Assembly (NCBI RefSeq): GCF_033118175.1
Contig: NC_083694.1
Location: 32,004,108-32,068,107, forward strand
Direction: 5' to 3'
Length of the DNA: 64,000 bases
From: Dama dama
Taxonomy: Eukaryota; Chordata; Mammalia; Artiodactyla; Cervidae
Under the pieces are notes generated by a model. That model was not told where the DNA came from. It made no database searches and saw only the letters and a list, made by a program, of their open reading frames with translations. Position 1 is the stretch's first letter. Each line of letters begins with the position of its first letter. A program made the position numbers and the translations under genes. Shown here piece by piece: positions 1 through 10,015 of the stretch.

Positions 1-61
1 TAAGTGTTAAGTTATTTGAAAGAAAAAGAAATGCATGGATGTAAATAATATTTTATAAATA

Positions 62-640
62 TTGAGGACATATGTGCTGTGTTCCAAGTGTTGTAAGCAT
101 TTTAATCATCCTCAGCCTTGGTACTGATGAACCTGTTTGCAGGGCAGCAGTGGAGACACAGACATAGAGAACAGACTTATGGACAAGGACAGAGGGGAGG
201 AAGGAGGAGGTGAAATGAGTGGAGAAGGTAGCATAGAAGCATATATACTACCATGTATATAATAGATAGCCAATGGAAATCTGCCATATGACTCAGGCAA
301 CTCAAACTGGGGCTCTGTAACGACCTAGAGGGGTGGGAAAGGGTGGGAGGTGGGAGAGAGGTTCAGGAGGGAGGGGGCATATATATAGCTATGGCTGATT
401 CATGTTAATATATGGGAGAAATCAAACCAATATTGTAAAGCAATTATCTTTCAATTAAAAATAAATAAATTAAAAAAAAAATCCTCAACCTTCCTTTTAA
501 GTAGGTTTGTTATTATCCCCATTATTTTGACATAAGGCACAGAGAAGTTAAGTGTATTCCTAAGGACATGCAGCTAGTAAGGGCTAGTGCCAGATTGGGA
601 ACAAATTCTGGCCCTTGCTTCTTAAACCATCTCATCATAC
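62..640 (-). repeat. MIR SINE fossil, interrupted by an L1 tail
   Basis: The two halves (62-119 and 481-640) read as one antisense MIR. Typical MIR words are visible: a 'ttattatccccatt' block near 509, 'ggcacagagaagttaag' near 535 and 'catgcagctagtaaggg' near 568. The halves are separated by the L1 tail at 120-480, which has a near-perfect target-site duplication on both sides. MIR is an ancient mammalian tRNA-derived SINE and has no coding function. Confidence 0.75.
120..480 (+). mobile_element. 5'-truncated L1 3' end (ruminant type)
   Basis: This is the 3' UTR of a ruminant L1 in sense orientation. It includes 'gaacctgtttgcagggca' near 130, a G-rich tract around 330-380, and the terminal 'caatattgtaaagcaatt' followed by an A-rich tail ending at 480. 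It is flanked by a 12-bp duplication (108-119 and 481-492, one mismatch), so it entered by target-primed reverse transcription. No ORF2 sequence remains. Confidence 0.85.
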
Positions 641-899
641 ACCTTTCCAAGACATAGAGGAAGCAAAGCCACGCCAAACCTCCAATGACCCACTGTCTAA
701 AACTACCAAAAAGTCTTGGACATTTCTTTTCTCTTCGTAGCCCATCTGGTCCCAGGTACGAGTCTGTTCTTCCTTCTCCATGTCACTTGTTTGGTTTCCT
801 GTTCTTTTCGTGCCAGCATAATTCATACCTTTCTTCCCATTCTGGCTGATTTCCCCTAAACAATTCCCTTAAACTGGGAGTTAGTCTGATGTTACGGAA

Positions 900-1090
900 A
901 GAGGGTTTAGATGTATTCAGACCTAGAATTAAATTTCTGTGTTAACCATGCATTAGTTATGTGATTTGAGACTTTAAAAAAAAAAAAAAAAAAAAAACTC
1001 TTTAACAATTAACGTTGTTATCTACAAAATGCAAATAATGCTTCTTACTTCTATTACATCGTTCTGATAATTACATTAATATGTTGCTAT
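900..1090 (+). repeat. MIR-like SINE fossil with internal A-tract
   Basis: The segment follows the sense MIR order: a 'ttagttatgtgatttgag' block, then 'tttaacaattaac', 'gttatctacaaaatgc' and 'aataatgcttcttac'. A run of 22 A (976-997) interrupts the middle and is not part of MIR. Divergence is high, so exact ends are uncertain. Confidence 0.5.
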
Positions 1091-2916
1091 AACATATTGT
1101 TTTTATAAAGTAAGGTGTTTGATTAGGTTGGAGACCTTGCAGAGAGACAGATTGGAAGGAAGCTTTTGAAATTATCTAGGTACAGGATGGTAAGGATTTA
1201 AAATAGGGTGGTGGGAAGAAAGTGGAAAAAAAAAGAAGGTAATGTAAAAGAAAACTTCACATACACTAGCCACTGATTAGATGTGAAATATGAAAAAGAA
1301 AAGCAAAGACCCTCACACTTGAAGCAGGTGGCTCAAGAAAAGTGACTAAAAGTCCACTGGCTGCAATTCCTACTTTATCAACATAGTACTTTGTACATAG
1401 TAGGTTCTGTGTCTTGTTGAATGAATAAAGTCAAATATCAAGGAAGAAAAAGTCTTGAGAGTCATATATTTAATAGGTAACTCCTATAGTCTGTTACCCA
1501 AAGTCCAATAAGGTATTTAGAAGTGAGCAACATTTCATTGTGTTCTGGAAAGAGTATGGAGGCTGACAATATAAAGTGGTGTTTTGATTATGTCCCTTAA
1601 AGAAGTTGGCTTCAGAGGATCAGAGGAGATTATCTACACCTACAGTCATATGTTCACAGATTCTAGAAGTTTGAAAGTGACATGAAGAGACAGATTGGAT
1701 ATAACTATAAATGACTAATGGCTACAGTGTTCTTGATAATTAATAACTGGTAGCCACATTGATAAAACAAATGGTAAGATGTGGAGGATGAGAGGATATA
1801 AAACTCCTTCTTGAAAAAAGAAAACCCCAAACACATATGATAAAAATCTAAATGATTTTATTAATTAGGATGGGTATGATGCTGATTCAAAGGGATACTG
1901 TGCTGACAAGTTTTAGGTAATTGAATGCAGTGGTTAGCTTTGAGTTTCTCCTTGAAGATGGCGTCAAGAGCATTAAAAATTATAAATTGCACATATCAAT
2001 CATGGAATGAAGATGAATAGTCTCTCATTCATTTGTCTGTTGTCTTCTGTGAACTACACTTGATAACTAAAGGAACTGCAAAGCTGAAAATAAGCAAAAT
2101 ATGAACTCAGTTCAAATTTTCATGCTGTTGATCAGTCTCCTGGGTACAGACGATTCATGATAGATGCTGAATAAGTCCCATTTGGTGAGAAGACACAAGA
2201 GCAAGTTTGCATGGGATGATGGATGGAATGCCATTTAAGTTGATGCTGATTAAGCCTAATGTTGATTGTAAAATCAATGTGATAGATGGGAGACTTAGAA
2301 TAAAGACACCAATTAGCTGCATAACCTAGAAATTAAATAGGTTCAAGATGGACAAAGTCTCTGAGGAGCTGCTCAGAGGATTGCAGGAAAAATGGTATAG
2401 TTTAGATTTTTAGCCTTTAACGCAGCTTTAAATGCCCTGCTGTAAATGTGGGCACAGGAATAAATCAGACTTCTCAGCTTCCAGTGGAGCTTATGATAGT
2501 CCAAGTTCGCTGTCTCCTCCCTTTCATTTCTTGCTCCAGTACTCCTCATTCATGAGTGTCCCTCGTTACCCATCTTTTACTTCCTGCCTTGCTCTTTGGA
2601 TTTACCAGTCCCATGTGTGGATAATCTTCCCAGACATCCTGGATTCCTAAGGACTTGGCTACAAACAGCTGCTTGCTGGGTCTTGAAGAGCCCAGACTCC
2701 CCCCAAGCCCACCACCCTGAGTCAGCCCCGCCTTGTTGTGCCTCCACCCTTGCAGGGCAGGTATATATCTATTTGGAGAAATTTGGTGTTTGCATTCTGA
2801 AATTTGCTGTGTTTGGATTTATAACTTGTGTTACAAAAGTACTTGGATTAATTTCCTCATTTCTTTAATTGCTGTGTTTATTTTGGTTTCAAAAGTGACA
2901 TCAAAATATAATAAAT
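1091..2916. other. Unassigned AT-rich DNA
   Basis: I see no gene here. A short stretch at 1380-1440 (a 'gtacatagtaggttc' word followed by 'ttgttgaatgaataaa') resembles the common L2/MIR 3' terminus. The part at 2430-2750 is richer in C and T, with short overlapping open frames of up to 142 codons running into the downstream SINE. None shows a recognisable domain. Confidence 0.4.
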
Positions 2917-2921
2917 CGTGT

Positions 2922-3148
2922 ATGCTGTGCTTGCTAAGTCCCTTCAGTTGTGTCCAACTCCTTGTGGCCCCGTGGACTGTACCCGCCAGGCTCCTCTGCC
3001 CATGGGGTTCTCCAGGCAAGAATGCTGGAGTGGGTTGCCATGCCCTCCTCCAGGGGATCTTCCCAACTCAGGAATTGAACTCACTTTTCTTAATGTCGCC
3101 TGCATTGGCAGGCTGGTTCTTTACCTCTAGTGCCACCTGGGAAGCCCC
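2922..3148 (-). mobile_element. Bov-tA SINE
   Basis: An antisense copy running from the BovA tail ('cttcagttgtgtccaactcc') through the BovA body ('ctggagtgggttgccatgcc') to the tRNA-Glu-like head ending 'ccacctgggaagcccc'. Flanks 2913-2923 and 3149-3159 are only weakly similar, so the duplication is eroded. Confidence 0.9.
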
Positions 3149-4459
3149 AGAACATGTATAGAAATGTTTTAAGAAATGGATAAAATAGAGGGCAAAAGAA
3201 AAATTACATCTGTATATAATTAATAAATCTTACTTTTAAACTGTTATGGTGTATCTATATGACTTTAATGTTTCTGACTGACACTGGTTATTAATCAGTT
3301 CATAGAAAGTATGGCTCATTGGCTGAGGGGTTCTGTAATAGCCAGGGCAGGCTATATTGTAATATGTTGCTACACCTAAAGATTTCCCCAATTTATGTTC
3401 ACTTACCATGAAGATTCTTTATAAAACTATGTAACTTATGTTGAATACATTGAAGAACATGAAGACCATTTACCCTTTCTAGGACTTAGAGTTTCCTATT
3501 AAGTTTGTGTGAAAGAGCATTAACAAATAACAGATAAAATTTTAAGATACTGAAAATTAAAGACTGAAATTAAAGCATGAAAATAGACTTAATTGGTTCT
3601 AGGATTATATATGTTTCCTTTACTTTCTCCTTCATTTGCTTAGAGTATTGATTTACTTAATCAAGGAGTTTTATGTAAAAAAATTTTACTCAAACATAAG
3701 ATGCAAACTGAAAAAGTACATAAATCAGAAATGTACAGCTCACATTTTTGCAAAATGAGCACCTAGTTCAAAGAATGGGGCGTCACTGGGACCCAAAGTC
3801 CTCTTCACGAGGCATCTCATGATCTTCACCTCCCAAATTGAGTTGTCCTTATTTTTAAGCTTTATATGCCCTGTTTCATTTTTGCTTTAAAAAAAGAAGC
3901 AAATAATCCTATTTATATAGTATTATATCAATACATCCCTGTGCATGGATAGAGATATAGAGAAATTTGCTCACCACATTAACACTTATGGAATTTGGGG
4001 GATATTTTCAAACTTTCTTCTTTATTCTTTTCCTTATTTGGACAATGTTCTTTATAAACATGAGTGTGTACCATTTACAAAAAAAAAAAAAAAATGTAAG
4101 CAACTTTTTAAAGGAACTTTGATGCTTCACAGTAAGCCTTTGGAGTGTTTTATGGTGGACATTGGCCAGGTCATTTTCCAAATCTCCTGACGGCCAAGTC
4201 CCTGTTACTTTTGGAGCCTTTAGTGAGGTAGAGTTCTGTGGTCTCATCAGAGGTTCTCTGAATGTCAGAAGAGATGGCAGAACCTTCACTCTCATTTCAT
4301 AAGAATTACTAAATGTATTGGAAACAGTTGTAAAATGCAAAAATAAATTATAAATAACAAAGCATAAAATATTTTGCAAGTTATTTATCTGTAATTCTTT
4401 GTAAGAAATGTCTCATCAGAAATAATAGTCTTTCTAAGACTTTCATATTAAGATATAAT
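3149..4459. other. Unassigned DNA, AT-rich
   Basis: No gene or named repeat is defensible. The part at 3690-3900 has the look of an old LINE 3' region but I cannot name it. There is a run of A at 4080-4094. The longest antisense frame (4008-4379) crosses that homopolymer and shows no protein-like features. Confidence 0.35.
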
Positions 4460-4809
4460 GGGAGCTTCCCTGGTGGTCTAGTGGTTAAGAATCTTCCTGC
4501 CAGTGCAGGGCACATGGGTTCCATCCCTGGTCCATGAAGATCCCGCATGCCGTGGAGCAACTAAGCCCATGCACCACAACTACTGAAGCCCCCGCATCCT
4601 AGAGCCTGTGCTCCACAACAAGAAAAGCCACTGCAATGAGAATGCAATGAGAATGCAATGAGAAGCCACTGCAATGAGAAGCCTATGCACCGCTACTAGA
4701 GTACCACCCCCCACTCACTGCAACTGGAGAAGGTCCATGTGTAGCCACGAAGACCCAGCACAGCCAAAATGTCAACAAGTAAATAAACAGATAAACAAAT
4801 CTTTAAAAA
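4460..4809 (+). mobile_element. CHR-type tRNA-Glu SINE (CHR-2-like)
   Basis: Sense copy. The tRNA head starts 'gggagcttccctggtgg'. The body has the CHR hallmarks 'gcaactaagccc' and 'cacaactactgaagccc', and the end is 'gaagacccagcacagcc' with an AAATAAA-rich tail. A local triplication of 'tgcaatgagaa' between about 4633 and 4682 makes this copy longer than usual. CHR SINEs are shared by whales and ruminants, so this is older than the Bov-tA copies. Confidence 0.9.
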
Positions 4810-5390
4810 TGCCATGTAACTGATGCTTCAGCTTCAGCAGAGGGTTGCTAAAAAAGCATTGCCAAGTACAAGTAAGTGTAAGCTCTCTTGGGCCCTGAGT
4901 GGAAGATGGGTCTCATTGCTCCCCTGCCTTGGATAGCCATCCATGTCTCTCAGAAAATGGTATGTGCCTGACTGGTTTTTTCTCAATTACTTCTTATTAC
5001 TGTTACTTTCACATGTGTCAAAGCAGTACACTATTATGCATTCTAAAGTCAGGAAGTAGACAACATTGTTTTTTATCTTAAGGGAAGACAGGAGAGAGCT
5101 GATGACTAAATCTAATGGTAGCCTGATGTAGACATGAGGAAACTAAATAAGAAACTGAGTAAATCCAACTATTTTTTTTTTCTAATTACAAAAGAAAGAG
5201 ATGGCAATTGAAGATTTACAGCGTGCTGAAAATAAAGAAATAAAAAAATCATTCATTGGTAATACCTGTTGGTTTTATATATGTGACTTTAGCCTTTTTT
5301 CTTATATTAATATACACACTGACTTGTATGCATATATACTTCACACACATACAGTTTTTATTATATTATTATCTGATTAAAGTTTATTAA
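4810..5390. other. Unassigned DNA
   Basis: No gene and no clear repeat. A T-run lies at 5173-5181, and the sequence is AT-rich. Confidence 0.35.
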
Positions 5391-5860
5391 GGTCTGACAA
5401 AGGTCCATATAATCAAAGGTATGGTTTTTCCAGAAATCATGTATGGATGGGAGACTTGGACCATAAAGAAGGCTGAGTGTTAAAAAACTGATGCTTTTGA
5501 ACTGTGTTGTTGGAGAAGATTCTTGAGACTCCCTTGGACTGCAAGGAGATCCAACCAGTCAATCCTAAAGGAAATCAATCTTGAATATTCATTGGAAGGA
5601 CTGATGCTGAAGCTGAAGCTCCAGTACTTTGGCCACCTGATGCGAAGAGCTGACTCATTTGAAAAGACCCTGATGCTGGGAAAGATTGAGGGCAGGAGGA
5701 GAAGGGGACGACAGAGGATGAGATGGTTGGATGGCATCACTGACTCAGTGGACATGAGTTTGAGCAAGTTCTGGGAGATGATGAAAGACAGGAAAGCCTG
5801 ATGTGCTGAAGTCCATGGGGTCACAAAGAGTTGGGCACAACTGAGAGACTGAACAACAAC
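5391..5860 (+). mobile_element. BovB LINE, 3' fragment
   Basis: Sense 3' part of a BovB (RTE-clade) element. The open stretch at 5523-5801 encodes the C-terminal tail of the BovB polyprotein, recognisable by 'LKLQYFGHLMRR' and 'GRQRMRWLDGITDS'. A premature stop follows. The end is 'gactgaacaacaac' at 5860. A short 'gtttat' at 5382 and 5861 may be the target duplication. It lacks the endonuclease and the reverse transcriptase core. Confidence 0.9.
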
Positions 5861-5867
5861 GTTTATC

Positions 5868-5972
5868 TCCCCAACAGACTGTGAACACCCATGGGTAGGA
5901 ACTGTGTCTCCCATCAAAATCTTGATCTTTAGAAGAGTGCGTGGCACATTTAATATTTGTTGAAAAAACAAA
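5868..5972 (+). repeat. L2/MIR-type 3' terminus
   Basis: Words such as 'aggaactgtgtctcc', 'gtgcgtggcacattt' and 'atatttgttgaa' match the conserved 3' terminus shared by L2 and MIR, in sense. The fragment lies directly behind the BovB insertion, which may have landed in it. Confidence 0.5.
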
Positions 5973-7000
5973 AAAAATTATTTTTATATGTATCAGTAAA
6001 CACTCACTTATGAATATTATTCATCAATGTGCTGTTTGGTCTTGAATTTTTTACTTAATTTATTGTAGCCATCATTCCATGCCAATATATTTAACTCTCT
6101 GTCATCTTTTTAGGGGACATGGATGTTATTTCCAATTTTCCTGCAAAATTATTTAATAATACTGACTAAGCATTTTTGTACATTCAAGTTGAAGCAATTG
6201 CCAATCCATTTCTTTTGCTATTTCACTTGTACAACATCAAGAGGCTAAGTGACCTAATTTTAAAAGTGTTGAGTAAAGTAATGATCAAAGAAGTGAGAGG
6301 AAGTTAAGGTTTTCAGAAAGGTATGGTGTTCTTTGCTTAGTTTGTGGGTTGAAAAGCGAGCTGGAAGTAAAGGAAGAGAAGCATGTGGATGAGTCCAGCA
6401 AGGCAATATCTCATCTCCCTTGAAGCTAAAATCTCTGTGATTCTAAAGTATGAGAGTTACGTAAAGGCCTCCCAATTCACCTTTGCGCTTCATATGGTCC
6501 AGCTGGCCCTTATAATTAGTCAAATATATAAACTTTGAAAAATGGCGTATAGTCTGTGCTTGATCAGATTTATTAGACAATCAGCCTCAGGTAAATAATC
6601 CTTACTCTTTAATCATTTTATTGATGCATCAAGCACAAGCACTGATAATTTAGTAACCACACTCCACTCAGGACATTCAGGTGTCATTTCTACCCATCCA
6701 TTCAGCACAACAGAATTGGCTGGACTCAGTTCTTGGGACCAGTGAACCACTTTCAAGTTTCTAGATGCTTGGTACAACCAAGCTTCATTTCTATCCTCTA
6801 AGGTGACCCAAAAGCACACTATTGCCTAACGATGGATGAATAAAAATGTTACTTTTAAAAGATAAAAATCCTTTTTTTAAGAGCTCCTTTCAACTAATTA
6901 GGACTTGCCTAGTTACTGTCAAATTGGACTGTATCCTGAACTGCTTTTGCTAGCCAACATCTGAAAACATCCTCCATTTAACTCCTGTTCCTAAGTGTTT
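5973..7000. other. Unassigned DNA
   Basis: No gene seen. The part at 6060-6190 ('atcattccatgccaatatat', then 'gttatttccaattttcc') resembles old antisense LINE 3' sequence, but I would not name a family. The antisense frame at 6613-6819 (68 codons) has no recognisable motif. Confidence 0.35.
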
Positions 7001-7210
7001 GGTCTTCCCAGACAGTGCTAGTAGTAAATGCCTGCCAATGCAGGAGACTCCAGAGATGCGGGTTTGATCCCTGGGTCGGGAAGATCCCCAGAGAAGGGCA
7101 TGACAACCCACTCCAGTATTCTTGCCTAGAGAATCCCATGGACAGAGGAATCTGTGGGCTCCAGTCCATCTGTGTGTGGTTGCACAGAGTTGGACACGAT
7201 TGAGCACACA
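7001..7210 (+). mobile_element. Bov-tA SINE
   Basis: Sense copy. The tRNA-like head has the pol III B-box-like 'gggtttgatccctggg', followed by the BovA unit ('caacccactccagtattctt') and the 3' end 'gagttggacacgattgagc'. The head is diverged at its start and no clear duplication remains. Confidence 0.88.
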
Positions 7211-7584
7211 TCAAGAGAAGGGACAGCATCAGTTACAAATAGGAAGAACAACATACCAACCACCTTTCATGGTGAGGCTAGTGTTGGCATCCACTTAAGA
7301 TACTCTTAATCTTACCAATGCCCAAACAACCATGAATATTGCCACACCTTCCTGACTGGATTATTCCAGTAGACCATGTGCACCTAGCGCATCCAGAGGA
7401 GAATTTGGGTGCTTTTTAAAAAGTTCTAAAGACTCTATAATCAAGGGTACCTAAGAGTGCTCCAGAATTCTTGTAATCCTGCTCACTGTTCTGTAAGCCG
7501 TGGGCTAAATCCTAACTTAAAACTCCCCTAAAAAGTAAAAAATGTAAAACAAAAAATGAGAAGGGGAGAAACAAGTGCAATTTA

Positions 7585-7781
7585 TTTATTTATTTTTAAT
7601 TGGAGTATGATTGCTTTACAATATTGTGTTAGTTCCTGCTACACGACAGTGTGAATCAGCCATATGTGTGTGTGTATCCTCTCCCTCCCACCCCACCCCC
7701 GTTCACCCTTCTAAGTGATCACAGAGCTCACTGTGGTGTACAACGGCGTCCTATTAGCTCTCTATTAATAGTTCGCACATG
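7585..7781 (-). mobile_element. Short L1 3' end
   Basis: Antisense ruminant L1 tail: 'tttttaattggagtatgatt' at its 3' end, 'gaatcagccatatgtg' further in, then the C-rich block around 7680-7700. It is enclosed by an 8-bp duplication 'gcaattta' (7577-7584 and 7782-7789). It is about 197 bp, so heavily 5'-truncated. Confidence 0.85.
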
Positions 7782-7789
7782 GCAATTTA

Positions 7790-8190
7790 AGTTGTTTTTT
7801 CTTTTCTTTTGATTTTCTTTCTTATTGAAGTATAGTTGATAGAGAATATTATATAAGTTGCAGGTTTACAATGTTATGAGTCACAAATTTTAAAGGTTAT
7901 AGTCCATTTATTTGTGGACTACAGTCCATGGGGCCACAAAAAGTTATATACAACTGAGTGACTCAGGATTCACAACAACACTCCATTTATAACTATTATA
8001 AAATACTGACTATTCCCCACATTGTAAAATATACCCTTGTTGCTTATTTTATACCTAATAGTTTGTACCTCTTAATCCTCTCTCCTTATACTGCCCCTGC
8101 CCCATTCCTCTACTCACTGTAACTGCTAGCTTGTTCTCTATATCTGTGAATCTGCTGCTTTTTTGTTATATTCACTAATTTGTTATTCCC
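7790..8190 (-). mobile_element. Older L1 3' UTR, antisense arm
   Basis: A second antisense L1 tail lies immediately to the right. It begins with a T-rich tract, continues 'cttattgaagtatagttgat' and runs on to 'gcttgttctctatatctgtg'. It is split by the small BovA insertion at 7912-7981. To its right lies L1 ORF2 sequence in the opposite orientation, so the two may be arms of one 5'-inverted L1. Confidence 0.75.
7912..7981 (+). mobile_element. 70-bp 5'-truncated BovA insertion
   Basis: Only the last part of a BovA unit is present ('ggactacagtccatggggcc' to 'caactgagtgactc'). It is flanked by a perfect 9-bp duplication 'tccatttat' at 7903-7911 and 7982-7990. The older L1 tail continues on both sides, so this is a clean nested insertion. 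Confidence 0.88.
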
Positions 8191-8204
8191 TCTATGACTC
8201 CATA

Positions 8205-8545
8205 TAGAGGAAACGTACCTCAACATAACAAAGGCCATGTATGACAGACCTGCAGTTAACATAACACTCAAAGTTGAAAAGCTGAAAGCATTTCTGCTAA
8301 GATCAGGAATAAGACAAGTGTGTCTACTCTCACCACTGGTATTCAACATGTTCTTGGAAGTCCTAGCCACAGCAATCAGAGAAGAAAAAGAAATATAGGA
8401 ACCCAGTTTGGAAAAGAATAGTTAAAACTACCACTGTTTGCAGATGACATGATACTACTCATAGAATTCTAAAGACAGGACCAAAAAACTACTAGAACTC
8501 ATCAACAAATTTGGTAAAGTTGCAGGATACAAAATTGAACTAAAT
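8205..8545 (+). pseudogene. L1 ORF2 reverse-transcriptase fragment
   Basis: The sense sequence encodes part of the L1 ORF2 reverse transcriptase. The catalytic FADD box is readable at 8437-8448, followed by 'MILL'. Several stops and shifts break the frame. It joins the antisense 3' UTR at 7790-8190 head-on, with a 7-bp inverted repeat (8189-8195 and 8204-8210) at the joint. It is a dead fragment. Twin-primed inversion of one L1 is the simplest reading; two separate insertions are possible. Confidence 0.8.
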
Positions 8546-8721
8546 TATAGGACACACAGCTGGTGTTGGAATTACATATTTAATTGTTGGAAAATGACTT
8601 AACATCTTGTTTGAGGCGAGCCTATAAGTGATCTCCAGACTTAGACTGTGTGTCTTATACTCTACTGGTCACTTGATAGGCTCTGTGGAGGGGCACATGT
8701 GGGACCTGAGAATATAATACT

Positions 8722-8934
8722 ATATCCACCAGGTGGCGATAGTGGAAAAGAACCCGCTGCCAATGCAGGAGACAGAAGAGATGTGAGATCCTGGGTTGGG
8801 GAGATCCCTTGGAGGAGGGCATGGCAACCCACCCCAGTATTCTTGCCTGGAGAATCCCATATGTAGAGGAGCCTGGTGGGCTACAATCCATAGGGGTGCA
8901 AAGAGTCGGATATGACTGAAACGACTTAGCACGC
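8722..8934 (+). mobile_element. Bov-tA SINE (left arm of an inverted pair)
   Basis: Sense copy: 'ccaccaggtggcgatag' head, 'tgccaatgcaggagac', BovA 'cactccagtattcttgcc'-like body (here cacccc) and end 'gtcggatatgactgaaacg'. It faces an antisense Bov-tA that starts 66 bp downstream. Confidence 0.9.
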
Positions 8935-9000
8935 AGCTTGCACACTAATTGATTAGATTTACCTGTGTGTGTAACCTGTGCTGTCCCCGATCTTCCTCTG

Positions 9001-9213
9001 TGCTGTGTGCTTAGTCACTCAGTCGTGTCTGACTCTTTGCGACCCCATGGACTGTAGCCCGCCAAACTCCTCTGTCCATGGGGATTCTCCAGACAAGAGT
9101 ACTGGAGTGGGTTGCAATGCCCTCCTGCAAGGGATCTTTCCAACCCGGGGATCAAACCCAGATCTCCTGCATTACAGGTGGATTCTTTACCTTCTGAGCA
9201 ACCAGAGAAGCCC
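9001..9213 (-). mobile_element. Bov-tA SINE (right arm of an inverted pair)
   Basis: Antisense copy: 'cttagtcactcagtcgtgtc' tail, 'ctggagtgggttgcaatgcc' body and head ending 'accagagaagccct'. With 8722-8934 it forms an inverted repeat of about 210-bp arms. Confidence 0.92.
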
Positions 9214-9254
9214 TGACTAATTGTGCTCACTGTAAATGCAGAATTTTGAACAGT

Positions 9255-9535
9255 AGGGATCTTAGAGATAGTCTAGTACCTGTACTTCATGAGTGAGTGA
9301 ATGAGTGAGTGAAACTCACTCAGTCGTGTCTGACTCTTTGCAACTCTATGGACTATACAGTCCATGAAGTTCTCCAGGGCAGAATATTGGAATAGGTAGC
9401 CTTTTCTTTCTCCAGGGATACTTCATGAGGATACTTAAATCCCAGAAGGTCAAATAGTCTAAGGTTGCATATAGCCTTCCAGCCATGGGGTTCAGTTTTC
9501 GGACTCCTAGTTTAGTATCTTAATACCGCATTCTC
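9255..9535 (-). repeat. MIR-like fossil split by BovA
   Basis: The blocks 'cttagagatagtctagtacc' and then 'tcccagaaggtcaaatagtc', followed by 'ttcggactcctagttt', match the order of an antisense MIR-class SINE. The BovA at 9294-9418 interrupts it. Family assignment is tentative. Confidence 0.4.
9294..9418 (-). mobile_element. 5'-truncated BovA with TGAG-rich tail
   Basis: Antisense BovA of about 125 bp, from a TGAG/TGAA-rich tail (9294-9320) through 'ctcagtcgtgtctgactc' to 'tttctccaggg'. A perfect 11-bp duplication 'tacttcatgag' (9283-9293 and 9419-9429) encloses it. The tRNA head is missing. Confidence 0.88.
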
Positions 9536-9783
9536 TCTTGCTTTGTCCAGTCATGTGTTTTCCAGCAGTTTAGCTTTGTAACTGAGCTTTGTTCTTTTAA
9601 ATTCCTGGACAGATTTTTAGAAAATTTCTTAACATCACTTTTAAATATATAATAGAAATCATATGGTGGTTAGTAAAATATGGTGCAAACTCTTCATGAT
9701 CCAAACTATAAGAAATGCTTTCTTCAAAAGTATGGCAATGACAAGATACATTGCTAATGAGGACCAGAAAGAAATGGTACCTG

Positions 9784-10004
9784 AAGAAGTGTGTGAAGTG
9801 CGTTAGTCACTCAGTCATGTCCGAGTCTTTGCAACCCCATGGACTGTAGCCTGCCAGGCTTCTCTGTCCATGGGATTTCCCAGGCAGCAATACTGGAGTG
9901 GCTTGCCATTCCCTTCTCCAGGGGATCTTCCCAACCCAGGGATCGAACCCAAGTCACCTGCCTTGCAGATGGATTCCTTACTACCTGAGCTCCCAGGGAA
10001 GCCC
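9784..10004 (-). mobile_element. Full-length Bov-tA SINE
   Basis: Antisense copy from tail 'gttagtcactcagtcatgtc' to head 'gagctcccagggaagccc'. It is bounded by a perfect 11-bp duplication 'aatggtacctg' at 9773-9783 and 10005-10015. The tRNA-like B-box 'ggatcgaaccc' (antisense) is intact in appearance. Confidence 0.94.
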
Positions 10005-10015
10005 AATGGTACCTG

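Noticed and set aside
4008..4379. 123-codon antisense open frame
   Set aside because: It passes through a run of A/T that encodes a phenylalanine/lysine homopolymer, and nothing else looks protein-like.
8722..10004. Regularly recurring ~200-bp repeats suggestive of an array
   Set aside because: They are independent Bov-tA insertions in both orientations with their own duplications. No CRISPR-like spacing exists, and the host is a eukaryote.
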